A model generated the notes under the pieces. It ran no database searches, was not told the DNA's origin, and saw only the letters and a list, made by a program, of their open reading frames with translations. Positions 11,654 to 14,062 of a stretch of DNA of 14,062 bases are shown here, in pieces. Made by a program: the position numbers and the translations under genes. The stretch spans positions 1 through 14,062 of the forward strand of contig JALRFL010000014.1 in the NCBI GenBank assembly GCA_023259875.1, given 5' to 3'. This stretch comes from Alphaproteobacteria bacterium (GTDB lineage: Bacteria > Pseudomonadota > Alphaproteobacteria > Puniceispirillales > UBA1172). How positions within the stretch are numbered: position 1 is the first letter of the stretch; each line of letters starts with the position of its first letter.

Positions 11654-14062
11654 TTAGGCGGTTTGCTGATGATCTGATGTGGTGGTGAATTGCAACGGCC
11701 TATCACCACCTGGTAAATGGTCTACAATAATGGTATCACCATCGGCAAAGCGTCCATTAATAATGGCCTCGGCCAGAGGGTTTTGCACCTCATTCTGGAT
11801 CACTCGCTTGAGCGGCCTTGCCCCATATTGGGGATCGTATCCGGCATCCGCAAGCCATTGTTTCGCCGCAGGCGTGATCTCAATCATGATCTGCTTTTCG
11901 GCGAGGCGCTTGGCGAGATGATCCAGCTGAAGATCAACGATATGTGTCATATCCCCACGATCAAGGCGCCGGAACAGCAAGGTGGAATCAATCCGATTGA
12001 GAAACTCCGGACGGAACAGTGCTCGCAAATCTGCCATGACAGCGTCACGCGCCTTTTCACTGCTTTCCCCATCTTTGAGTTCCAACAGATGATCCGCACC
12101 AATATTCGATGTCATCAGAATAATCGTGTTGCGGAAATCCACCTTATGGCCTTGGCCGTCTGTCAATTTGCCTTCGTCCAGCACTTGCAGCAGGATATTG
12201 AAAATATCTGGATGCGCTTTTTCAATCTCGTCAAAAAGCACCACTTGGTAAGGTCGCCGCCGAACTGCCTCGGTCAGACTGCCGCCTTCTTCATAGCCAA
12301 CATAGCCCGGAGGAGCACCAATTAAGCGTGAGACCGCATGGCGTTCCATATATTCAGACATATCAATTCGCAACACCGCGCTTTCGTCATCAAACAAAAA
12401 TTCAGCCAAGGCTTTAGACAATTCGGTTTTACCTACCCCTGTTGGGCCAAGCATCATGAAACTGCCAATCGGCTGATTAGGATCAGAAATCCCGGCCCTT
12501 GACCGGCGCGTGGCATTGGCAACCGCCTTAATGGCTTCGGGTTGACCAATGACTCTTGCGGCAAGCAAATCTTCCATTGCCAGCATCTTTTCCTTTTCGC
12601 CTTCAAGCATTTTATCAACAGGAATTCCAGTCCAGTTGCTGATCACGCGGGCAATATGGGTGCTTTCCACCTCATCATTGAACATTTCTGACGCGGCGAC
12701 GAGCGCTTTGGCTTCATCCAATTCTGAGGTCAGTCTTGGCAAGATGCTGTAACTGATTTCTGCGGCGTCTTCTAGCCGCCCTTCGCGCTGAGCTGATTTC
12801 AGGTTATTGCGTTCAGTCTCAAGCTGTTGCTGAAGCGATTTCACCTCTTCCAGCCGCATTTTCACACCTTCCCATTCACCAGTCAGATCCGCGGATTGCT
12901 CTTCGAGTCCTTCTAGATCATTTGCGATCACTTCAAGCCTGCTTTTATGCCGTTCTGAGGATTCTTTTTTCAATGCTGCTTGTTCGATTTTCAACTGCAT
13001 GATTTGCCGGTCAATATGATCCAAAAGCGGCGGCTTACTATCAGACTGCACCCGCAAAAGGCTAGCGGCCTCATCCATCACATCAATCGCCTTATCAGGC
13101 AAAAACCGATCATTGATATACCGGCTCGACAATCTGGCGGCGGCGACCAAGGCCTCATCAGAAATGCGCACCGCGTGATGGTGTTCATATTTTTCTTTTA
13201 AGCCGCGCAAGACAAAAATAGTGTCTTCCACCGTTGGCTCGTTGACATAAACAGGCTGAAACCGTCTTGCCAGTGCCGTATCTTTTTCCACATATTTCCG
13301 ATATTCATCCAAGGTGGTAGCACCAATGCAATGCAGCTCGCCCCGTGCCAAAGCCGGTTTGAGCAAATTGGACGCATCCATTGCGCCATCGGTTTTGCCA
13401 GCACCAACCAGCTGATGCATCTCATCAATAAACAGAATGATATTGCCGTCCTGTGCCTGAACCTCTTTGAGGACCGCTTTCAGCCGTTCTTCAAACTCAC
13501 CCCGATACTTAGCGCCAGCGATCAGCGCCCCCATATCAAGCACCATTAAGATTTTGCCTGCCAGAACACCTGGAACTTCTCCATTAATGATGCGTTGGGC
13601 TAGCCCCTCGGCAATGGCCGTTTTGCCGACCCCTGGCTCACCAATCAAAACGGGGTTATTCTTGGTGCGGCGCGACAGAATCTGAATGGTACGGCGAATT
13701 TCCTGATCCCTGCCAATGACCGGATCAAGTTTGCCTTTTCTTGCCATATCTGTCAGGTCGGTTGCATATCGGCTCAATGCCTCAAACTGATCTTCGGCGG
13801 CGTCACTATCAATGGTTTTACCGCCTCTTGTTGCGGTCGATGCGGCTTTCAACGCTTGCGTGGTTACCCCTGATGCCTTCATTAACTCAGAAACGCTGGT
13901 CTTTGATTCAGCCATCACAATCAGCACCGTATCAGCGGCAACAAATTGGTCTCCTGCCTGTTTTGCGGCTTTTTCTGCCTGTGCCAATATGCGTGCCAGA
14001 TGCCCATCAAGATGAAGTTGGGCGGTGCTGCCCGTCGTCTTAGGCATCGCATCAAGGGCGTG
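11654..14062 (-). CDS. clpB: ATP-dependent disaggregase ClpB (Hsp104 family), 5' end cut by window edge
   Basis: The frame is open to the right edge, giving 802 visible residues; an ATG at 14047 is internal, since HALDA is encoded before it and family alignment continues there. About 65 N-terminal residues lie outside. ClpB is a cytosolic AAA+ hexamer that pulls proteins out of aggregates with the DnaK system. Counting from the Met at 14047: the end of the N-domain; NBD1 with Walker A GEPGVGKT (136-143) and Walker B ILFIDEM (204-210); the coiled-coil middle domain (about 340-460) that marks ClpB rather than ClpA or ClpC; the linker WTGIPVDKMLEGEKEKM; and NBD2 with GPTGVGKT (534-541) and VVLFDEIEKAH. 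The pore-loop region KYRGEFEERLK is intact. The C-terminus ends in a short polar tail. The promoter is outside the window. A G+C-rich terminator follows. Identification is firm. Confidence 0.97.
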   Translation of the reverse strand, partial: HALDAMPKTTGSTAQLHLDGHLARILAQAEKAAKQAGDQFVAADTVLIVMAESKTSVSELMKASGVTTQALKAASTATRGGKTIDSDAAEDQFEALSRYATDLTDMARKGKLDPVIGRDQEIRRTIQILSRRTKNNPVLIGEPGVGKTAIAEGLAQRIINGEVPGVLAGKILMVLDMGALIAGAKYRGEFEERLKAVLKEVQAQDGNIILFIDEMHQLVGAGKTDGAMDASNLLKPALARGELHCIGATTLDEYRKYVEKDTALARRFQPVYVNEPTVEDTIFVLRGLKEKYEHHHAVRISDEALVAAARLSSRYINDRFLPDKAIDVMDEAASLLRVQSDSKPPLLDHIDRQIMQLKIEQAALKKESSERHKSRLEVIANDLEGLEEQSADLTGEWEGVKMRLEEVKSLQQQLETERNNLKSAQREGRLEDAAEISYSILPRLTSELDEAKALVAASEMFNDEVESTHIARVISNWTGIPVDKMLEGEKEKMLAMEDLLAARVIGQPEAIKAVANATRRSRAGISDPNQPIGSFMMLGPTGVGKTELSKALAEFLFDDESAVLRIDMSEYMERHAVSRLIGAPPGYVGYEEGGSLTEAVRRRPYQVVLFDEIEKAHPDIFNILLQVLDEGKLTDGQGHKVDFRNTIILMTSNIGADHLLELKDGESSEKARDAVMADLRALFRPEFLNRIDSTLLFRRLDRGDMTHIVDLQLDHLAKRLAEKQIMIEITPAAKQWLADAGYDPQYGARPLKRVIQNEVQNPLAEAIINGRFADGDTIIVDHLPGGDRPLQFTTTSDHQQTA

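Noticed and set aside
11717..12325. A 202-codon open frame on the plus strand inside clpB
   Set aside because: It is antisense to a highly conserved part of clpB, its translation resembles no domain, and it is explained by codon bias on the opposite strand.
14044..14047. Apparent ATG start of clpB at 14047
   Set aside because: The frame continues upstream to the window edge with residues HALDA, which fit the usual ClpB sequence; the true start is outside.
1..14062. Mobile elements, CRISPR arrays, tRNA or rRNA genes, attachment sites
   Set aside because: I saw no transposase or integrase-like proteins, no regularly spaced repeats, no cloverleaf-like sequence in the gaps and no terminal direct repeats.

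Overview
The window looks like chromosomal DNA of a free-living, probably marine, alphaproteobacterium of moderate G+C. This is inferred from the gene families (alphaproteobacterial-type ClpB, a LapB/LssB-type type I secretion operon, a PcaC-like protein) and from three perfect TTAA-N7-TTAA elements, the classical binding motif of the alphaproteobacterial cell-cycle regulator CtrA. I see no insertion sequence, phage gene, tRNA, rRNA or CRISPR array. The species cannot be fixed from the sequence alone.

Layout. (1) Positions 1-4306, minus strand: a type I secretion operon in the order outer-membrane channel (TolC/LapE-like), ABC exporter (LapB/LssB-like) and periplasmic adaptor (HlyD-like, cut by the left edge). 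The genes overlap by 7 and 8 bp. No RTX-type substrate is visible. (2) 4307-4675: a 369-bp non-coding stretch holding the T1SS promoter with two CtrA-type boxes, a structured leader, a rho-independent terminator and a large palindrome. (3) 4676-5809, minus: an arginine:glycine amidinotransferase-like enzyme with a complete Asp/His/Cys triad. (4) 5810-5947: a divergent promoter region with the third CtrA-type box. (5) 5948-7159, plus: cyclopropane-fatty-acid synthase. (6) 10635-7181, minus: a probable gene run of PcaC-like carboxymuconolactone decarboxylase family protein, aldehyde dehydrogenase, thymidine kinase and EamA-family transporter. (7) 10805-11119, plus: a small unrecognised protein, overlapping tail-to-tail with (8) a TerB-like protein (11550-11095, minus). 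(9) 14062-11654, minus: the ClpB disaggregase, missing its first ~65 residues beyond the right edge and followed by a strong terminator.

The most interesting signal is regulatory. The promoters of the secretion operon and of cfa, on opposite strands about 1.5 kb apart, share almost the same element: a 15-bp box TTAA(C/G)TAAATATTAA, exactly 11 bp, then TATA(C/G)T. The boxes differ at one base and sit over the -35 region, as in CtrA-activated promoters. The window therefore suggests that protein secretion to the surface and membrane-lipid cyclopropanation are switched together by a CtrA-like regulator. The same box covers the predicted -10 of the divergent amidinotransferase gene, so that gene may be switched the opposite way.
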